DNA from: Methylobacterium cerastii
Lineage (GTDB): Bacteria; Pseudomonadota; Alphaproteobacteria; Rhizobiales; Beijerinckiaceae
Length of the DNA: 64,000 nucleotides
Reading direction: 5' to 3'
Assembly (NCBI RefSeq): GCF_022179125.1
Contig: NZ_BPQG01000008.1
Location: 1 to 64,000, forward strand
Position 1 is the stretch's first letter; each line of letters begins with the position of its first letter. The position numbers and the translations under genes are program-made. Positions 42,269 through 54,871 of this stretch are shown piece after piece. Below the pieces are notes generated by a model. That model was not told the DNA's origin. It was given only the letters and a program-made list of their open reading frames with translations, and made no database searches.

Positions 42269-43723
42269 CTAGAACAGCGACTTGGCCGCCGCGCCCGCCG
42301 CCCCGACGAGCGGTGCCGGCAGCAGCCAGAACAGGATCACGACGACGCTCGACAGGGCGAGCACGATGCGCAGGCCCGGGGCCATCGCCTCGTAGGGTGC
42401 CTTGGCCTCGTCGAAGTACATGATCTTGACCACGCGGATGTAATAGTACGCCCCGACCACGCTGGTGACCACGCCGACGACGGCGAGCGCCACGAGGTTG
42501 GCCTGGATCGCGGCGGCGAAGACGTAGAACTTGCCGAAGAACCCGGCGAGGGGCGGGATGCCGGCCAGCGAGAACATCATCATCGCCAGGCAGAACGCGA
42601 TCCACGGGTGGGTGCGCGAGAGGCCGGACAGGTCCTCGATCGTCTCGAACATCTCGTTCCGGCGGCGCAGGCTCAGGATGATGGCGAAGGCGCCGAGCGT
42701 CATCGCGAGGTAGATGATCATGTAGACCACCACGCCGCGGATGCCCTCCTCGGTGCCCGCCGCCAACCCGATCAGGGCGTAGCCGACGTTGCCGATCGAC
42801 GAGTAGGCCATCAGGCGCTTGAGGCTGCGCTGGCCGATCGCGGCGAAGGAGCCCAGCGTCATCGAGGCGATGGCGATGAACACGATGATCTGCTGCCAGA
42901 TCGCGGTGACGTCGGGGAACGCGCCGATGAAGACGCGGACCGTCATCGCCATCGCCGCCATCTTCGGGGCGGAGGCGAAGAACGCCGTCACCGGCGTCGG
43001 AGAACCTTCGTAGACGTCCGGCGTCCACATGTGGAACGGCACCGCCGCCAGCTTGAACGAGACGCCGGCCGCGACGAACACGATGCCGAGCACGATGCCG
43101 AAGCCGGCATCCTCGTGGAGCGCCGAGACGATACCGGGGAAGGACACGGTGCCGGTGAAGCCGTAGACCAGCGAGGCGCCGTAGAGCAGCATGCCCGAGG
43201 AGAGCGCGCCGAGAACGAAGTACTTCAGGCCGGCTTCGGTGGACTTCAGGTCGTCGCGGTGGAACGCGGCGATGACGTAGGCGGCGAGCGACTGCAGCTC
43301 GAGGCCGAGATAGAGCGCGATCAGGTCGTTGGCCGAGACCATGACCAGCATGCCGATCGTGCACAGCACGATCAGGATCGGGAACTCGAACCGGTCGATC
43401 TTCTCGCGCTGGAAGTAGTCGCGCGACAGCAGGATCGTCGCGGCGGAACCCAGCAGCACCAGGGCCTTCATCACCTTCGAGAAGCCGTCCTGGATGAAGC
43501 TGCCGGACAGCGTCGTCACCTTGGTGCCGGGCGCCTGCGACATCACCACGAACAGGGCGACGAGCAGCAGCGCGAGGGCGCCGACGTTGATGGTCTCGAC
43601 GGAGCGCTCGCCGCGGAACGCGCCGTAGAGGATCAGCACCATCACGCCGACGCCGAGGATCAGCTCGGGCAGCAGCGGGGTGAGCGAGGGCAGGACGGTC
43701 TGCACGGTCTGGACGGTCGGCAT
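42269..43723 (-). CDS. nuoN: NADH-quinone oxidoreductase subunit N
   Basis: 484 residues, about 14 transmembrane helices, homologous to antiporter Mrp subunits. KSTEAGLKYFVLGALSSGMLLYGASLVYG and WTPDVYEGSPTPVTAFFASAPKMAA carry the conserved channel Lys residues, with SLKRLMAYSSIGNVGY following. A proton-pumping subunit of the membrane arm of complex I. It starts 14 bases after nuoM. Confidence 0.97.
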   Translation of the reverse strand: MPTVQTVQTVLPSLTPLLPELILGVGVMVLILYGAFRGERSVETINVGALALLLVALFVVMSQAPGTKVTTLSGSFIQDGFSKVMKALVLLGSAATILLSRDYFQREKIDRFEFPILIVLCTIGMLVMVSANDLIALYLGLELQSLAAYVIAAFHRDDLKSTEAGLKYFVLGALSSGMLLYGASLVYGFTGTVSFPGIVSALHEDAGFGIVLGIVFVAAGVSFKLAAVPFHMWTPDVYEGSPTPVTAFFASAPKMAAMAMTVRVFIGAFPDVTAIWQQIIVFIAIASMTLGSFAAIGQRSLKRLMAYSSIGNVGYALIGLAAGTEEGIRGVVVYMIIYLAMTLGAFAIILSLRRRNEMFETIEDLSGLSRTHPWIAFCLAMMMFSLAGIPPLAGFFGKFYVFAAAIQANLVALAVVGVVTSVVGAYYYIRVVKIMYFDEAKAPYEAMAPGLRIVLALSSVVVILFWLLPAPLVGAAGAAAKSLF

Positions 43724-43737
43724 CTCTGGCCCTGCCT

Positions 43738-45258
43738 TCAGCGCGCGAGGGGCAGCGCGGCGGCCGCGGTCTGCGTGTTCGAGAGGGCGGCCTTCATGCT
43801 CGTCATCAACGCCTCGGTGGAGGGGGCGAAGACGTCGAGGATCGGGGCCGGGTGGACGCCGTAGTAGATCGTCAGCGCGACGAGCGGCGCGAGGATCAGC
43901 TTTTCACGGTTGTCGAGATCGAGGATGCCCTGGAGGTTGGGCTTCTCGAGCTTGCCGTAGATCACCCGCGCGTAGAGCCACAGGGCGTAGCCGGCCGACA
44001 GGATGATGCCGAAGACCGAAAAGAACGCCACCGTCGGGTTCGCCTTGAATGCGCCCATCATCGCCAGGAACTCGCCGACGAAGCCGGAGGTGCCGGGCAG
44101 GCCGACATTGGCCATGGTGAACACCATCATCGCCACGGCGTAGAGCGGCATCCGCTTCACCAGGCCGCCATAGGCCGCGATCTCGCGAGTGTGCATCCGG
44201 TCGTAGACCACGCCGACCCCGAGGAAGAGCGCGCCCGAGACGATGCCGTGCGAGATCATCAGGAACAGCGCGCCCTGGATGCCCTGCTCGTTGAGGGTGA
44301 ACAGGCCGAGCGTGACGAAGCCCATATGCGCCACCGACGAGTAAGCGATGAGCTTCTTGATGTCGGTCTGCATCAGGGCGGTGAGCGAGGTGAAGATGAT
44401 CGCGATCACCGACAGCGCGAAGACCAGCGGCGCGAAGGTGTGGCTCGCATCCGGCAGCATCGGCAGCGAGATCCGGATGAAGCCGTAGCCGCCCATCTTG
44501 AGCAGGATGCCGGCCAGGATCACCGAGCCGGCGGTGGGCGCCTCGACGTGCGCGTCAGGGAGCCAGGTGTGCACCGGCCACATCGGCATCTTCACCGCGA
44601 AGCTCGCGAAGAAGGCCAGCCACAGCCACCATTGCATGCCCACGGGGAAGCGGGTCTGCAACAGGGTCGGGATGTCGGTGGTGCCGGCCTGCCAGTACAT
44701 CGCCATGATGGCGAGCAGCATCAGCACCGAGCCGAGCAGGGTGTAGAGGAAGAACTTGAAGCTGGCGTAGATGCGCCGCTTGCCGCCCCAGATGCCGATG
44801 ATGAGGAACATCGGGATCAGGCCGGCCTCGAAGAACAGGTAGAACAGCACCAGGTCGAGCGCCTGGAAGACGCCGATCATCGTCGTCTCGAGCACGAGGA
44901 AGGCGACGAAGTACTCCTTCACGCGGGTGCCGATCGCGTGCCACGAGGCGCCGACGCAGAACGGCATCAGGAACGTCGTCAGCAGCACGAGCGGCATCGA
45001 GAAGCCGTCGACGCCGAGCTTGAACCGGATCGTCTCGGCGAGCCACGCGTGGCTCTCGACGAGCTGGAAGCTCGCCGAGGTCGCGTCGTACCGGTTCCAG
45101 GCGACGAGCGAGAGCAGGAAGGTGACGACCGTGGTCGCGAGCGCCGCCCAGCGGGCGTTCTTCGCGACGGCCTTCTCGTCGCCCGACAAGGTCAGGATGA
45201 AGGCCGCGCCGCAGAGCGGCACGATCAGCAGGCCGGAGAGGATGCCGAGACCGAACAT
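43738..45258 (-). CDS. nuoM: NADH-quinone oxidoreductase subunit M
   Basis: 506 residues, about 14 helices. [64 protein letters not shown] and [15 protein letters not shown] are the classical antiporter-like subunit motifs. Proton pumping. Separated from nuoL by about 190 bases that contain CCCTC/GAGGG palindromes. Confidence 0.97.
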   Translation of the reverse strand: MFGLGILSGLLIVPLCGAAFILTLSGDEKAVAKNARWAALATTVVTFLLSLVAWNRYDATSASFQLVESHAWLAETIRFKLGVDGFSMPLVLLTTFLMPFCVGASWHAIGTRVKEYFVAFLVLETTMIGVFQALDLVLFYLFFEAGLIPMFLIIGIWGGKRRIYASFKFFLYTLLGSVLMLLAIMAMYWQAGTTDIPTLLQTRFPVGMQWWLWLAFFASFAVKMPMWPVHTWLPDAHVEAPTAGSVILAGILLKMGGYGFIRISLPMLPDASHTFAPLVFALSVIAIIFTSLTALMQTDIKKLIAYSSVAHMGFVTLGLFTLNEQGIQGALFLMISHGIVSGALFLGVGVVYDRMHTREIAAYGGLVKRMPLYAVAMMVFTMANVGLPGTSGFVGEFLAMMGAFKANPTVAFFSVFGIILSAGYALWLYARVIYGKLEKPNLQGILDLDNREKLILAPLVALTIYYGVHPAPILDVFAPSTEALMTSMKAALSNTQTAAAALPLAR

Positions 45259-45310
45259 CTAGCGAAGGCTCCAAACGATGGGATTCGCGCTCGGACGGCA
45301 CGACGCAGCC

Positions 45311-45405
45311 CCCTCTCCCGTGCGGGAGAGGGTTGGGGTGAGGGATGAGAACGTGCCGGAGAGGTCACGCCCCTCACCCCGTCCCTCTCCCATTGGGAGA
45401 GGGGA
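45311..45405. repeat. CCCTC/GAGGG palindromic repeat cluster in the nuoL-nuoM gap
   Basis: CCCTCTCCC-GTGC-GGGAGAGGG (about 45312-45332), then TTGGGGTGAGGG pairing with CCCTCACCCC at distance, and CCCTCTCCC-ATT-GGGAGAGGG (about 45383-45403). It sits inside the nuo operon between nuoL and nuoM, so it is probably transcribed and may tune the relative mRNA level on each side. Confidence 0.75.
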
Positions 45406-45446
45406 CCCGCGCAAGGGCCGGATGCGATGCTGAGCGACGACCATCG

Positions 45447-47558
45447 TCAGTGCCCCCCGGGCTTCGGAAGGCCGGCCATCAGGTACCAGCTCAGGATGCC
45501 CGCGACGCCGATCAGCATCACGAAGGCGTAGTGGTAGACGTAGCCGGTCTGGAAGCGGACGACGCCGCGGGTCACGTCGACGACGCGGGCCGCGATCCCG
45601 TCCGGGCCGGCGCCGTCGATGGCGCGGCCGTCGACCTGCCGCCACAGGAACAGGCCGAAATCCTTGGCCGGACGCACGAAGATCCGGTCGTAGATCTCGT
45701 CGACGTACCACTTGTTGAGCAGGAACCGGTAAAGGGCCGGCTGCTGCGCGGCGAGCGCGCCCGGCAGCTTCGGCCGGCGGATGTACATAATGAAGGCCAG
45801 CACGAACCCGAGCAGCAGCATGATGAACGGCGCGTAGGAGACCAGCGCGGGCACGTGGTGGATGTCGTGCATGATGTGGTTGTCGGGCCCGTGCGCCAGG
45901 GCGTGGCCCCAGAACGCGTCCATGCCCTCGCCGATGAAGCGATCCTTGAAGATCAGGCCGGCGAACAGCGCGCCGAAGGCGAGGATGCCGAGGGGGATCG
46001 TCATCACCAGCGGGGATTCGTGTGGCGTGTGATCGCCGTGATGGCCGTGCCCGTGGTGGTCGTCGGCGACGAGGTCGCTCTTGTGCGCCGGCTCGATGTC
46101 GTGGCCGTGGTCGTCGTGCGCCACGCCCTCGGTGTGGCCCGGCGCGCCGTCGGCTTCGACGGCCTGAGACGCATGCACGACGGCCGGCGTCGCGTGGTCG
46201 TCGTGGTGGGCGTGCGCGCCCCAGCGCGCCGGACCCTCGAAGGTGAGGAAGAACAGGCGCCAGGAATAGAACGAGGTGAAGAACGCCGCGATCAGGGTCG
46301 CCATGAAGGCCAGCGTGTGCCCAGGGCGCGTCGAGGCGTAGGCCGCCTCGATGATCGCATCCTTCGAGTAGTAGCCGGCGGTGAAGGGGAAGCCGATGAG
46401 CGCCAGCGTACCGATCGCCATCATCGCGGTGGTGAACGGGATGTAGCGGCGCAAGTCGCCCATGTTCCGCATGTCCTGCTCGTGGTGCATCGCGTGGATA
46501 ACCGAGCCGGCGCCGAGGAACAGCAGCGCCTTGAAGAAGGCGTGGGTGAACAGGTGGAAGATGCCGGCGGAGTACGCGCCGACGCCGAGCGCGACGAACA
46601 TGTAGCCGAGCTGCGAGCAGGTCGAGTACGCGATCACGCGCTTGATGTCGTTCTGCACCAGGCCGACCGTGGCGGCGAAGAAGGCGGTGATGCCGCCGAT
46701 GACCGTGACGAACACGAGGGCGTCGGGCGCGAGCTCGAACAGCGGCGACAGGCGCGCCACCATGAACACGCCGGCCGTCACCATGGTCGCGGCATGGATC
46801 AGCGCCGAGACCGGGGTCGGGCCTTCCATCGCATCCGGCAGCCAGGTGTGCAGCAGGAACTGCGCCGACTTGCCCATCGCGCCCATGAACAGCAGCAGGC
46901 AGGTCAGCGTCAGCGCGTGCCAATCCTGGCCGAGGAAGTGGAAATGCGCGTCCTTGAGCTCGTTCACCCGCGGGAAGATGCCGTCGAAGGCGACCGAGCC
47001 GAACAGTACGAAGACGAGGAAGATGCCGAGCGAGAAGCCGAAATCGCCGACGCGGTTGACGATGAAGGCCTTCATCGCGGCGGCGTTCGCCGAGGGCTTC
47101 TCGTACCAGAACCCGATCAGCAGGTAGGAGGCGAGGCCGACGCCCTCCCAGCCGAAGAACATCTGCACGAGGTTGTCGGCCGTCACCAGCATCAGCATGG
47201 CGAAGGTGAACAGCGACAGGTAGGCGAAGAAGCGCGGCCGGTGCGGATCCTCCTCCATGTAGCCGACGGAGTAGAGGTGCACGAGGGTCGAGACGGTGGT
47301 GACGACGACGAGCATCACCCGCGTCAGCGTGTCGATGCGGAAGGCCCAGTCGACGGTGAGGTCGCCGGCCGTGAACCAGGTCGCGACCTGCACCCGCGTG
47401 GCGTGGTCGCCCTCGATGAACACGCCCCAGGACAGCAGCGCCGAGAAGGCGAGGCAGGCGGTGGTGACGTACTCGCAGACCCGCGCGCCGATGAAGCGCC
47501 CGAACAGCCCGGCGATGAGGGCGCCGATGAGCGGGAAGAAGACGATCGCGTGATACAT
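45447..47558 (-). CDS. nuoL: NADH-quinone oxidoreductase subunit L
   Basis: 703 residues, the largest membrane subunit. [65 protein letters not shown] and [19 protein letters not shown] carry the channel Lys and Glu residues. An extra hydrophilic segment, residues about 448-513, is very rich in His and Asp ([22 protein letters not shown]). The C-terminal lateral helix follows. It pumps protons at the end of the membrane arm. Confidence 0.97.
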   Translation of the reverse strand: MYHAIVFFPLIGALIAGLFGRFIGARVCEYVTTACLAFSALLSWGVFIEGDHATRVQVATWFTAGDLTVDWAFRIDTLTRVMLVVVTTVSTLVHLYSVGYMEEDPHRPRFFAYLSLFTFAMLMLVTADNLVQMFFGWEGVGLASYLLIGFWYEKPSANAAAMKAFIVNRVGDFGFSLGIFLVFVLFGSVAFDGIFPRVNELKDAHFHFLGQDWHALTLTCLLLFMGAMGKSAQFLLHTWLPDAMEGPTPVSALIHAATMVTAGVFMVARLSPLFELAPDALVFVTVIGGITAFFAATVGLVQNDIKRVIAYSTCSQLGYMFVALGVGAYSAGIFHLFTHAFFKALLFLGAGSVIHAMHHEQDMRNMGDLRRYIPFTTAMMAIGTLALIGFPFTAGYYSKDAIIEAAYASTRPGHTLAFMATLIAAFFTSFYSWRLFFLTFEGPARWGAHAHHDDHATPAVVHASQAVEADGAPGHTEGVAHDDHGHDIEPAHKSDLVADDHHGHGHHGDHTPHESPLVMTIPLGILAFGALFAGLIFKDRFIGEGMDAFWGHALAHGPDNHIMHDIHHVPALVSYAPFIMLLLGFVLAFIMYIRRPKLPGALAAQQPALYRFLLNKWYVDEIYDRIFVRPAKDFGLFLWRQVDGRAIDGAGPDGIAARVVDVTRGVVRFQTGYVYHYAFVMLIGVAGILSWYLMAGLPKPGGH

Positions 47559-47620
47559 CGTGCGGTCCGGCCTCGCAGGGCGGCGGGTTTCTGGCGGAAG
47601 GGTGTCGCGGGGTGAGCCGC

Positions 47621-47926
47621 TCAGCCCTTCATCATGCTGATGTCCTCGACCGCGATGGAGCCGCGGTTGCGGAAGAACACCACGAGGATGGCGAGCCCGA
47701 TCGCGGCCTCCGCCGCGGCGACCGTCAGCACGAACAGGGCGAAGACCTGGCCGGTGATGTCGTTCAGGTGGGTCGAGAAGGCGACGAAGTTGATGTTCAC
47801 CGCGAGCAGGATCAGCTCGATCGACATCAGGATGACGATGACGTTCTTGCGGTTGATGAAGATCCCCAGCACGCCGAGCGTGAACAGGATCGCGGCGACC
47901 GTGAGGTAGTGGCTGAGGCCGATCAT
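47621..47926 (-). CDS. nuoK: NADH-quinone oxidoreductase subunit K
   Basis: 101 residues from ATG 47926, the normal family length; the frame is open 36 bases further. Three transmembrane helices with the conserved Glu residues in [16 protein letters not shown] and [14 protein letters not shown]. Core membrane subunit of complex I. Confidence 0.97.
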   Translation of the reverse strand: MIGLSHYLTVAAILFTLGVLGIFINRKNVIVILMSIELILLAVNINFVAFSTHLNDITGQVFALFVLTVAAAEAAIGLAILVVFFRNRGSIAVEDISMMKG

Positions 47927-47981
47927 CGTGCTGTCTCCGCCCAGGTCTTCAGGGTCGCCCAAGCCGTTCGGGTCTCGGCCA

Positions 47982-48602
47982 TCAGACCTCGACGCCCTGG
48001 CGGGAGGGCACCTTGCGGGTCTCGACCGCGTCGCCTTGCGTGCGCGCGTTCTGCAGCGCGATGTTCTGGCGCTTGACGCCGGGGCGATCGCGCAGGGTCA
48101 GCACGATCGCGCCGATCATCGCGACGAGCAGGATCAGGCCGGCGATCTGGAAGAAGTAGACGTATTCCGTGTAGAGCACCCGGCCGAGGATCACCGTGTT
48201 GCTGGTGTGCTCGCCCGCCGCCACGTTGCCGAGCGGCGCCTGCACCAGGCCGGGATCGATCGTCCACGAGCCGACGACGAGCAGAAGCTCGATCAGGAAC
48301 ACCGCGCCGATCATCGCGCCGACCGGGAGATACTGCTGGAACCCCTGCCGGAGCTGGGCGAAGTCCACGTCGAGCATCATCACGACGAACAGGAACAGCA
48401 CCGCGACCGCGCCGACGTAGACGACGACGAGGATCATCGCCAGGAACTCGGCGCCCATCAGCACGAACAGGCCGGCGGCGTTCACGAAGGCGAGAATCAG
48501 GAACAGCACCGAGGCGATGGGATTGCGGGACGCGATCACCATGAAGCCCGAGGCGATGGTGAGGCCCGCGAAGAGGTAGAAGAAGGCGGCGGCTGCAGTC
48601 AT
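47982..48602 (-). CDS. nuoJ: NADH-quinone oxidoreductase subunit J
   Basis: 206 residues from ATG 48602, five transmembrane helices; [19 protein letters not shown] and the pi-bulge helix [21 protein letters not shown] are typical. The hydrophilic C-terminal tail is about 35 residues. Core membrane subunit. The nuoK start lies 55 bases downstream. Confidence 0.96.
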   Translation of the reverse strand: MTAAAAFFYLFAGLTIASGFMVIASRNPIASVLFLILAFVNAAGLFVLMGAEFLAMILVVVYVGAVAVLFLFVVMMLDVDFAQLRQGFQQYLPVGAMIGAVFLIELLLVVGSWTIDPGLVQAPLGNVAAGEHTSNTVILGRVLYTEYVYFFQIAGLILLVAMIGAIVLTLRDRPGVKRQNIALQNARTQGDAVETRKVPSRQGVEV

Positions 48603-48746
48603 GCGCTTGTCGGGATCGGCCGCCGGAGCGGCCCCTTCTGCCTCATGAGAAAACGGTCCGCAAAAACGGTCCGGACCCGGCCGGCCGTCTATAGAACCCG
48701 CTCCCGCGCCGCACAACCCGCGGCGCTGAGGGACGGGGCGGGGATG

Positions 48747-49235
48747 TCAGCGGTAGGGGGCGTCCATCGCGAGGTTTCGCGCGATCTCTCGCTCCCAGCG
48801 GTCGCCGTTCAGCAGCAGCTTCTCCTTGTCGTAGAGCAGCTCCTCGCGGGTCTCGACCGAGAACTCGAAGTTCGGCCCCTCGACGATGGCATCGACCGGG
48901 CAGGCCTCCTGGCACATGCCGCAATAGATGCACTTCACCATGTCGAGGTCGTAGCGGGTGGTGCGCCGTGTGCCGTCGTTGCGGCGGGGCCCCGCCTCGA
49001 TGGTGATGGCCTGCGCCGGGCAGATCGCCTCGCACAGCTTGCACGCGATGCAGCGCTCCTCGCCGTTCGGATAGCGGCGCAGGGCGTGCTCGCCGCGGAA
49101 GCGCGGGCCGCGATGGCCCATCTCGAAGGGGTAGTTGATCGTCGCCTTCGGCTTGAAGAAATACTTCATCGCGAGGACGAACCCCGAGGCGAACTCCTTC
49201 AGCAGAAGGCCCTTGGCGACCTGATCGAGCTTCAT
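48747..49235 (-). CDS. nuoI: NADH-quinone oxidoreductase subunit I
   Basis: 162 residues from ATG 49235 ([15 protein letters not shown]). Two ferredoxin motifs, [12 protein letters not shown] and [12 protein letters not shown], bind the N6a and N6b [4Fe-4S] clusters. [16 protein letters not shown] precedes them. Peripheral-arm subunit (TYKY) that delivers electrons to N2 in NuoB. Confidence 0.97.
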   Translation of the reverse strand: MKLDQVAKGLLLKEFASGFVLAMKYFFKPKATINYPFEMGHRGPRFRGEHALRRYPNGEERCIACKLCEAICPAQAITIEAGPRRNDGTRRTTRYDLDMVKCIYCGMCQEACPVDAIVEGPNFEFSVETREELLYDKEKLLLNGDRWEREIARNLAMDAPYR

Positions 49236-49279
49236 GCCGCGATCTCCGATTTCTGGGTGAGGCTCAGGCGCGAATTCAC

Positions 49280-50302
49280 TCAGGCACCTGGAGCGAGGCC
49301 GGTCAGCTTGAGCACGAAGGCGACGACCACGACCGAGACGAGCGAGAGCGGAAGGAAGACCTTCCAGCCGAGCCGCATGAGCTGATCGTAGCGGTAGCGC
49401 GGGACCATGGCCTTCACCATGGCGATCATGAAGAACAGGAAGCTGGCCTTCAGCGCGAACCAGATTAGCCCCGGCACCCAGGTGAAGGGCGCGAACGGGA
49501 TCGGCGAGAGCCAGCCGCCGAGGAACAGCACCGTGCCGAGCGCACACATGGTCATGATCGCCACGTACTCGCCGAGCATGAACAGCAGGTACGGCGTCGA
49601 GGAGTACTCGACCATGTAGCCCGCCACGAGCTCCGATTCGGCCTCCGGCAGGTCGAAGGGGGGGCGGTTCGTCTCGGCCAGCGCAGAGATGAAGAACACC
49701 ACGAACATCGGGAACAGCCACAGCCAGTACCAGCCGAGGATGCCGAGCGAGGTGTCCTGCGCGATGACGATCTTCGAGAGGTTGAGCGAGCCGGCGCAGA
49801 GCAGCACGCAGATGATGACGAAGCCGAGCGAGACCTCGTAGGAGATCATCTGCGCCGCCGAGCGGAGCGCGCCGAGGAAGGCGTATTTCGAGTTCGAGGC
49901 CCAGCCGCCCATCAGCACGCCGTACACGCCCAGGCTGGAAATCGCGAAGATGTAGGTCATGCCGACGTTGATGTCGGCGAGCGCCCAGCCCTCCGCGAGC
50001 GGGATCACGGCCCAGGCCGCGAGCGCGAGCGTCGCGAAGACCAGCGGCGCCAGCAGGAACAGCGCCTTGTTGGCGCCGGCGGGAATCACCGGCTCCTTCA
50101 GCACGAACTTCAGCAGGTCGGCGAAGGACTGGAACAGGCCGAACGGCCCGACCACGTTCGGCCCGCGGCGCAGCTGCACCGCCGCCCAGATCTTGCGGTC
50201 GGCCAGCAGCGCGTAGGCGATGAAGACGAGCAGGCACGCCAGCAGCAGGAAGCTCTTCAGCGCCAGCAGCAGCACGAGGCCGACGGTTTCCCAGGGTGTC
50301 AT
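49280..50302 (-). CDS. nuoH: NADH-quinone oxidoreductase subunit H
   Basis: 340 residues, eight transmembrane helices. ERxE-type quinone-site motifs include [37 protein letters not shown] and [25 protein letters not shown]. Forms the quinone tunnel at the joint of the two arms and is the rotenone-sensitive subunit. Start ATG at 50302. Confidence 0.97.
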   Translation of the reverse strand: MTPWETVGLVLLLALKSFLLLACLLVFIAYALLADRKIWAAVQLRRGPNVVGPFGLFQSFADLLKFVLKEPVIPAGANKALFLLAPLVFATLALAAWAVIPLAEGWALADINVGMTYIFAISSLGVYGVLMGGWASNSKYAFLGALRSAAQMISYEVSLGFVIICVLLCAGSLNLSKIVIAQDTSLGILGWYWLWLFPMFVVFFISALAETNRPPFDLPEAESELVAGYMVEYSSTPYLLFMLGEYVAIMTMCALGTVLFLGGWLSPIPFAPFTWVPGLIWFALKASFLFFMIAMVKAMVPRYRYDQLMRLGWKVFLPLSLVSVVVVAFVLKLTGLAPGA

Positions 50303-50311
50303 AGCGGACCC

Positions 50312-52384
50312 TTACTCGGCGGCTTCGAGGGCGCGCCCGCGGGCGAGGCTCGAACATTCGGCGAGCACGCGCGAGGCGCGCGCGATCGGATTGGTGAGGT
50401 AGAAGTCGAGCACCGGCGAGGCGAAGGCGGCCTTGGCCATCGTGCCGCCGAGGCCGGCCAAACGATCGACCGCCGCCACCGTGTCGCCCGGCTCGACGCT
50501 GCCGATGGCGGCCAGGTGCGGGTGTTCGGCGTAGAGCGCACGGCGCAGGGCCACCAGCGAATCGTAGGGCAGGCGGTGGCCGAGCACGTCGGAGAGCGCG
50601 CGCAGGATCGCCCAGTCCTCGCGGGCGTCGCCCGGCGGGAAGCCGGCGCGGTTGGCCTGCTGCACCCGGCCCTCCAGGTTGACGTAGGTCGCGCTCTTCT
50701 CGGTGTAGGCGGCGCCGGGCAGCACCACGTCGGCGCGCGAGGCGCCGCGGTCGCCATGGGTGCCCTGGTAGATCACGAAGGCGCCGGCCCCGACCGTGCA
50801 TTCGTCGGCGCCGAGGTTGAACACGACGTCGAGGGCGCCCGGCGCGATCATGCCGAAGAAGTCGAGGCCGCCCACCCCCGGCACGAAGCCGAGGTCGAGC
50901 GCGCCGACCCGGGCGGCGGCCGTGTGCAGCACGCCGAACCCGTTCCATTCCGCCGTGACGGCGCCGACGTCCTTGGCGAGCGCCGCGGCCGCGGCGATCA
51001 CGGCCGGGTCGGCGAGCGCCGCACCGCCGACGATCACCAGCGGGCGCTCGGCGCCCTTCAGGATCTCGAGGAAGCTGTGCTCGCCCTTGGCCAGGGCCGC
51101 CAGGGTGTCGGTGCCGGCGCCGAGATAGGTGTGGGGATAGGTGAGGTCGGTGTCCTCGCCGATCAGGCCGACCGCGAGCGGCCCCATCCGCCAGCGCTTG
51201 CGGATGCGGACGTTGAGGAGCGACGCCTCGGTCCGCGGGTTGGCGCCGACGAGCAGGATCGCGTCCGCCGCCTCGATGCCGGGGATGGTCGGGTTGAAGA
51301 CGTAGGACGCCCGGCCCCAGGCCGGATCGAGCCTTTCGCCGCCCTGGCGGCAATCAAGGTTGGCCACGCCGAGCGCGGTCATCAGACCTTTCAGCGCGAA
51401 GATCTCCTCGACGCCGGCCAGATCCCCGACCAGAGCGCCGACGCGCTTGGGGTCGGCGCCCTTCACCTTGGCGGCGATCGCGGCGAAGGCCTCACCCCAG
51501 GAGGCGGGGCGCAGGCGGCCGTTCTCGCGCAGGTACGGCCGGTCGAGGCGCTGGACGCGTAGGCCGTCCACGGGATGGCGGGTCTTGTCGGAGATCCACT
51601 CCTCGTTGATGTCCTCGTTGACCCGCGGCTCGATCTGCATGACCTCGCGGCCGCGGGCGTCGACGCGGATCGCCGAGCCGACCGCATCCATCACGTCGAC
51701 CGATTCGGTCTTCGACAGCTCCCAGGGGCGGATGTTGTAGCTCTGAGGCTTGGGCACGAGGGCGCCCACGGGGCAGAGGTCGGCGACGTTGCCCTGAAGC
51801 TCCGAGCCCATCGCCTGCTCGAGATAGCTCGTGATCTCCATGTCCTCGCCGCGGCCGATCGCGCCGAGGTCCGGCACGCCGGCGACCTCGGCGAGGAAGC
51901 GCACGCAGCGCGTGCAGTGGATGCAGCGGTTCATCGCCGTCCGCACCAGCGGGCCGATGTACTTTTCCTCGACCGCGCGCTTGTTCTCGCCGTAGCGGGT
52001 CGAGTCGACGCCGTAGGCCATCGCCTGGTCCTGCAGGTCGCAATGGCCGCCCTGGTCGCAGATCGGGCAATCGAGCGGGTGGTTGATGAGGAGGAACTCC
52101 ATCACCCCCTCGCGCGCCTTCTTCGTCTGGCCGGAGCGCGTCAGCACCTCGGGCGGCTCGCCGTTCGGGCCGGGGCGGCAATCCTTCACCGCGTAGGCAC
52201 AGGAGGCCACGGGCTTGGGCGCACCCTTCAGCTCGACCAGGCACATCCGGCAATTGCCGGCGATCGACAGCCGCTCATGGAAGCAGAAGCGCGGGATTTC
52301 CGCGCCGGCCATCTCGCAGGCCTGCAGCAGGGTGTATTCGGCGGGAACATCGACCTCGATGCCGTCGACGAGGATTTTGGTCAT
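50312..52384 (-). CDS. nuoG: NADH-quinone oxidoreductase subunit G
   Basis: 690 residues. N-terminal [2Fe-2S] domain (N1b) has [21 protein letters not shown] and SCAYAV; N5 is ligated in [20 protein letters not shown], and N4 in [11 protein letters not shown]...DLCPVGAL. The C-terminal molybdopterin-oxidoreductase-like domain has lost catalysis and is divergent. ATG 52384. It is a peripheral-arm subunit carrying most of the electron wire. Confidence 0.97.
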   Translation of the reverse strand: MTKILVDGIEVDVPAEYTLLQACEMAGAEIPRFCFHERLSIAGNCRMCLVELKGAPKPVASCAYAVKDCRPGPNGEPPEVLTRSGQTKKAREGVMEFLLINHPLDCPICDQGGHCDLQDQAMAYGVDSTRYGENKRAVEEKYIGPLVRTAMNRCIHCTRCVRFLAEVAGVPDLGAIGRGEDMEITSYLEQAMGSELQGNVADLCPVGALVPKPQSYNIRPWELSKTESVDVMDAVGSAIRVDARGREVMQIEPRVNEDINEEWISDKTRHPVDGLRVQRLDRPYLRENGRLRPASWGEAFAAIAAKVKGADPKRVGALVGDLAGVEEIFALKGLMTALGVANLDCRQGGERLDPAWGRASYVFNPTIPGIEAADAILLVGANPRTEASLLNVRIRKRWRMGPLAVGLIGEDTDLTYPHTYLGAGTDTLAALAKGEHSFLEILKGAERPLVIVGGAALADPAVIAAAAALAKDVGAVTAEWNGFGVLHTAAARVGALDLGFVPGVGGLDFFGMIAPGALDVVFNLGADECTVGAGAFVIYQGTHGDRGASRADVVLPGAAYTEKSATYVNLEGRVQQANRAGFPPGDAREDWAILRALSDVLGHRLPYDSLVALRRALYAEHPHLAAIGSVEPGDTVAAVDRLAGLGGTMAKAAFASPVLDFYLTNPIARASRVLAECSSLARGRALEAAE

Positions 52385-52419
52385 GCGTTCATCTCAGGAC
52401 TGAGCGTCGGCAAAGGCGG

Positions 52420-53721
<1,302 letters not shown>

Positions 53722-53740
53722 GGCTTTGGCTTTCCGTGTC

Positions 53741-54850
53741 TCAGGTGGCCGGATCCGACTTCGCCGGCTTCGCCGAAGGCTCTGCCGGTTTCGTCGAAGG
53801 CTCGGACGGCTTCGCGGCGGGCGCGTTCTCGCTCGCGCCGGACGCCTCCGGCTGCGGCGGCACCGCATCGCGCGGCAGGTCCGACTGCGCCCCCGCCTCT
53901 GCGCCCGCGGGCTCGCCCTCCGCCACGCGCTTGGCCGGCGAATCCAGCACGTCGGCGTCGCCCGGGCGGGCGCTGCCGTGCTTGGCGATGGAGCGGCCGC
54001 GCTCGGCCGCGTCGGCGTGGTCGTCGGCCTTGATCGGCGCGTCGCCGCCCGCCGCACGCTGCGCCGGGGCGTCGGAGACGGGCCGCTCGACGGGGCGGCC
54101 TGCATCGGGCTTGGCGATCTTGGGCTCGGTCGCGGCGCGGGCCTCGGTCGAGGCGGCCTCGTCCTTGGCCCGGGCCTCGTCGCCCTCCGCCTTGTTCTTG
54201 TCCTCGAAGCGCTGGCGCCAGGCGCCGACGCGCGAGCCGTCGAACAGCGTCGGGTCGCTCAGCGTCGCAGCCCCGCCCTGCGGCTCCGACGAGACGCGGC
54301 CGGTCTGCGAGCCGACATTGACCGGACGGCCGGCGGCGAGGTCGTCCATCAGCGTGCCGAGGCTCTCGGGCGTCAGGTCCTCGTAGTAGTCCTGGTTGAT
54401 CTGCACCATCGGCGCGTTGCAGCAGGCGCCCAGGCACTCGACTTCGAGCCAGGAGAAGTTGCCGTCGGCCGAGACGTGGCCGGCCGGCCCGAGGCGGGCC
54501 TGCAGCATGCCCTTCAGCTCGCGCGCGCCGCAGGAATCGCACGGCACCGTGCCGCAGAGCTGGATCCAGAACCGGCCCACGGGCTCCAGGGCGAACATCG
54601 TGTAGAAGGTCGCCACTTCGAGCACGCGGATGTGCGGCATGCCGAGCTCGTCGGCCACCGCCTCGATCGCGCGGCGCGGCAGCCAGCCGCCGTTCTGCTC
54701 CTGCGCCTTCCACAGCAGCGGGATCACGGCCGAGGCCTGGCGGCCCTCCGGGTACTTCTCGATCTGCCCCTTGGCCCAGGCGGCGTTCTCTTGCGTGAAC
54801 GCGAAGCTCTCGGGCTGCTCGGAAGCGGGGGCGAGCCTGCGGTTCGACAT
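53741..54850 (-). CDS. nuoE: NADH-quinone oxidoreductase subunit E with long C-terminal extension
   Basis: 369 residues. The first about 190 residues are the thioredoxin-like [2Fe-2S] NuoE domain: [20 protein letters not shown] and [23 protein letters not shown] bind N1a. The remaining about 170 residues are low complexity, rich in Ala, Glu, Asp, Pro and Lys ([33 protein letters not shown]), probably disordered. The extension is longer than the core and lacks the C-terminal helix-hairpin-helix domain seen in some relatives. Its role is unknown. Confidence 0.94.
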   Translation of the reverse strand: MSNRRLAPASEQPESFAFTQENAAWAKGQIEKYPEGRQASAVIPLLWKAQEQNGGWLPRRAIEAVADELGMPHIRVLEVATFYTMFALEPVGRFWIQLCGTVPCDSCGARELKGMLQARLGPAGHVSADGNFSWLEVECLGACCNAPMVQINQDYYEDLTPESLGTLMDDLAAGRPVNVGSQTGRVSSEPQGGAATLSDPTLFDGSRVGAWRQRFEDKNKAEGDEARAKDEAASTEARAATEPKIAKPDAGRPVERPVSDAPAQRAAGGDAPIKADDHADAAERGRSIAKHGSARPGDADVLDSPAKRVAEGEPAGAEAGAQSDLPRDAVPPQPEASGASENAPAAKPSEPSTKPAEPSAKPAKSDPAT

Positions 54851-54871
54851 CTCAGTTCTGGCCCTTCCAGC

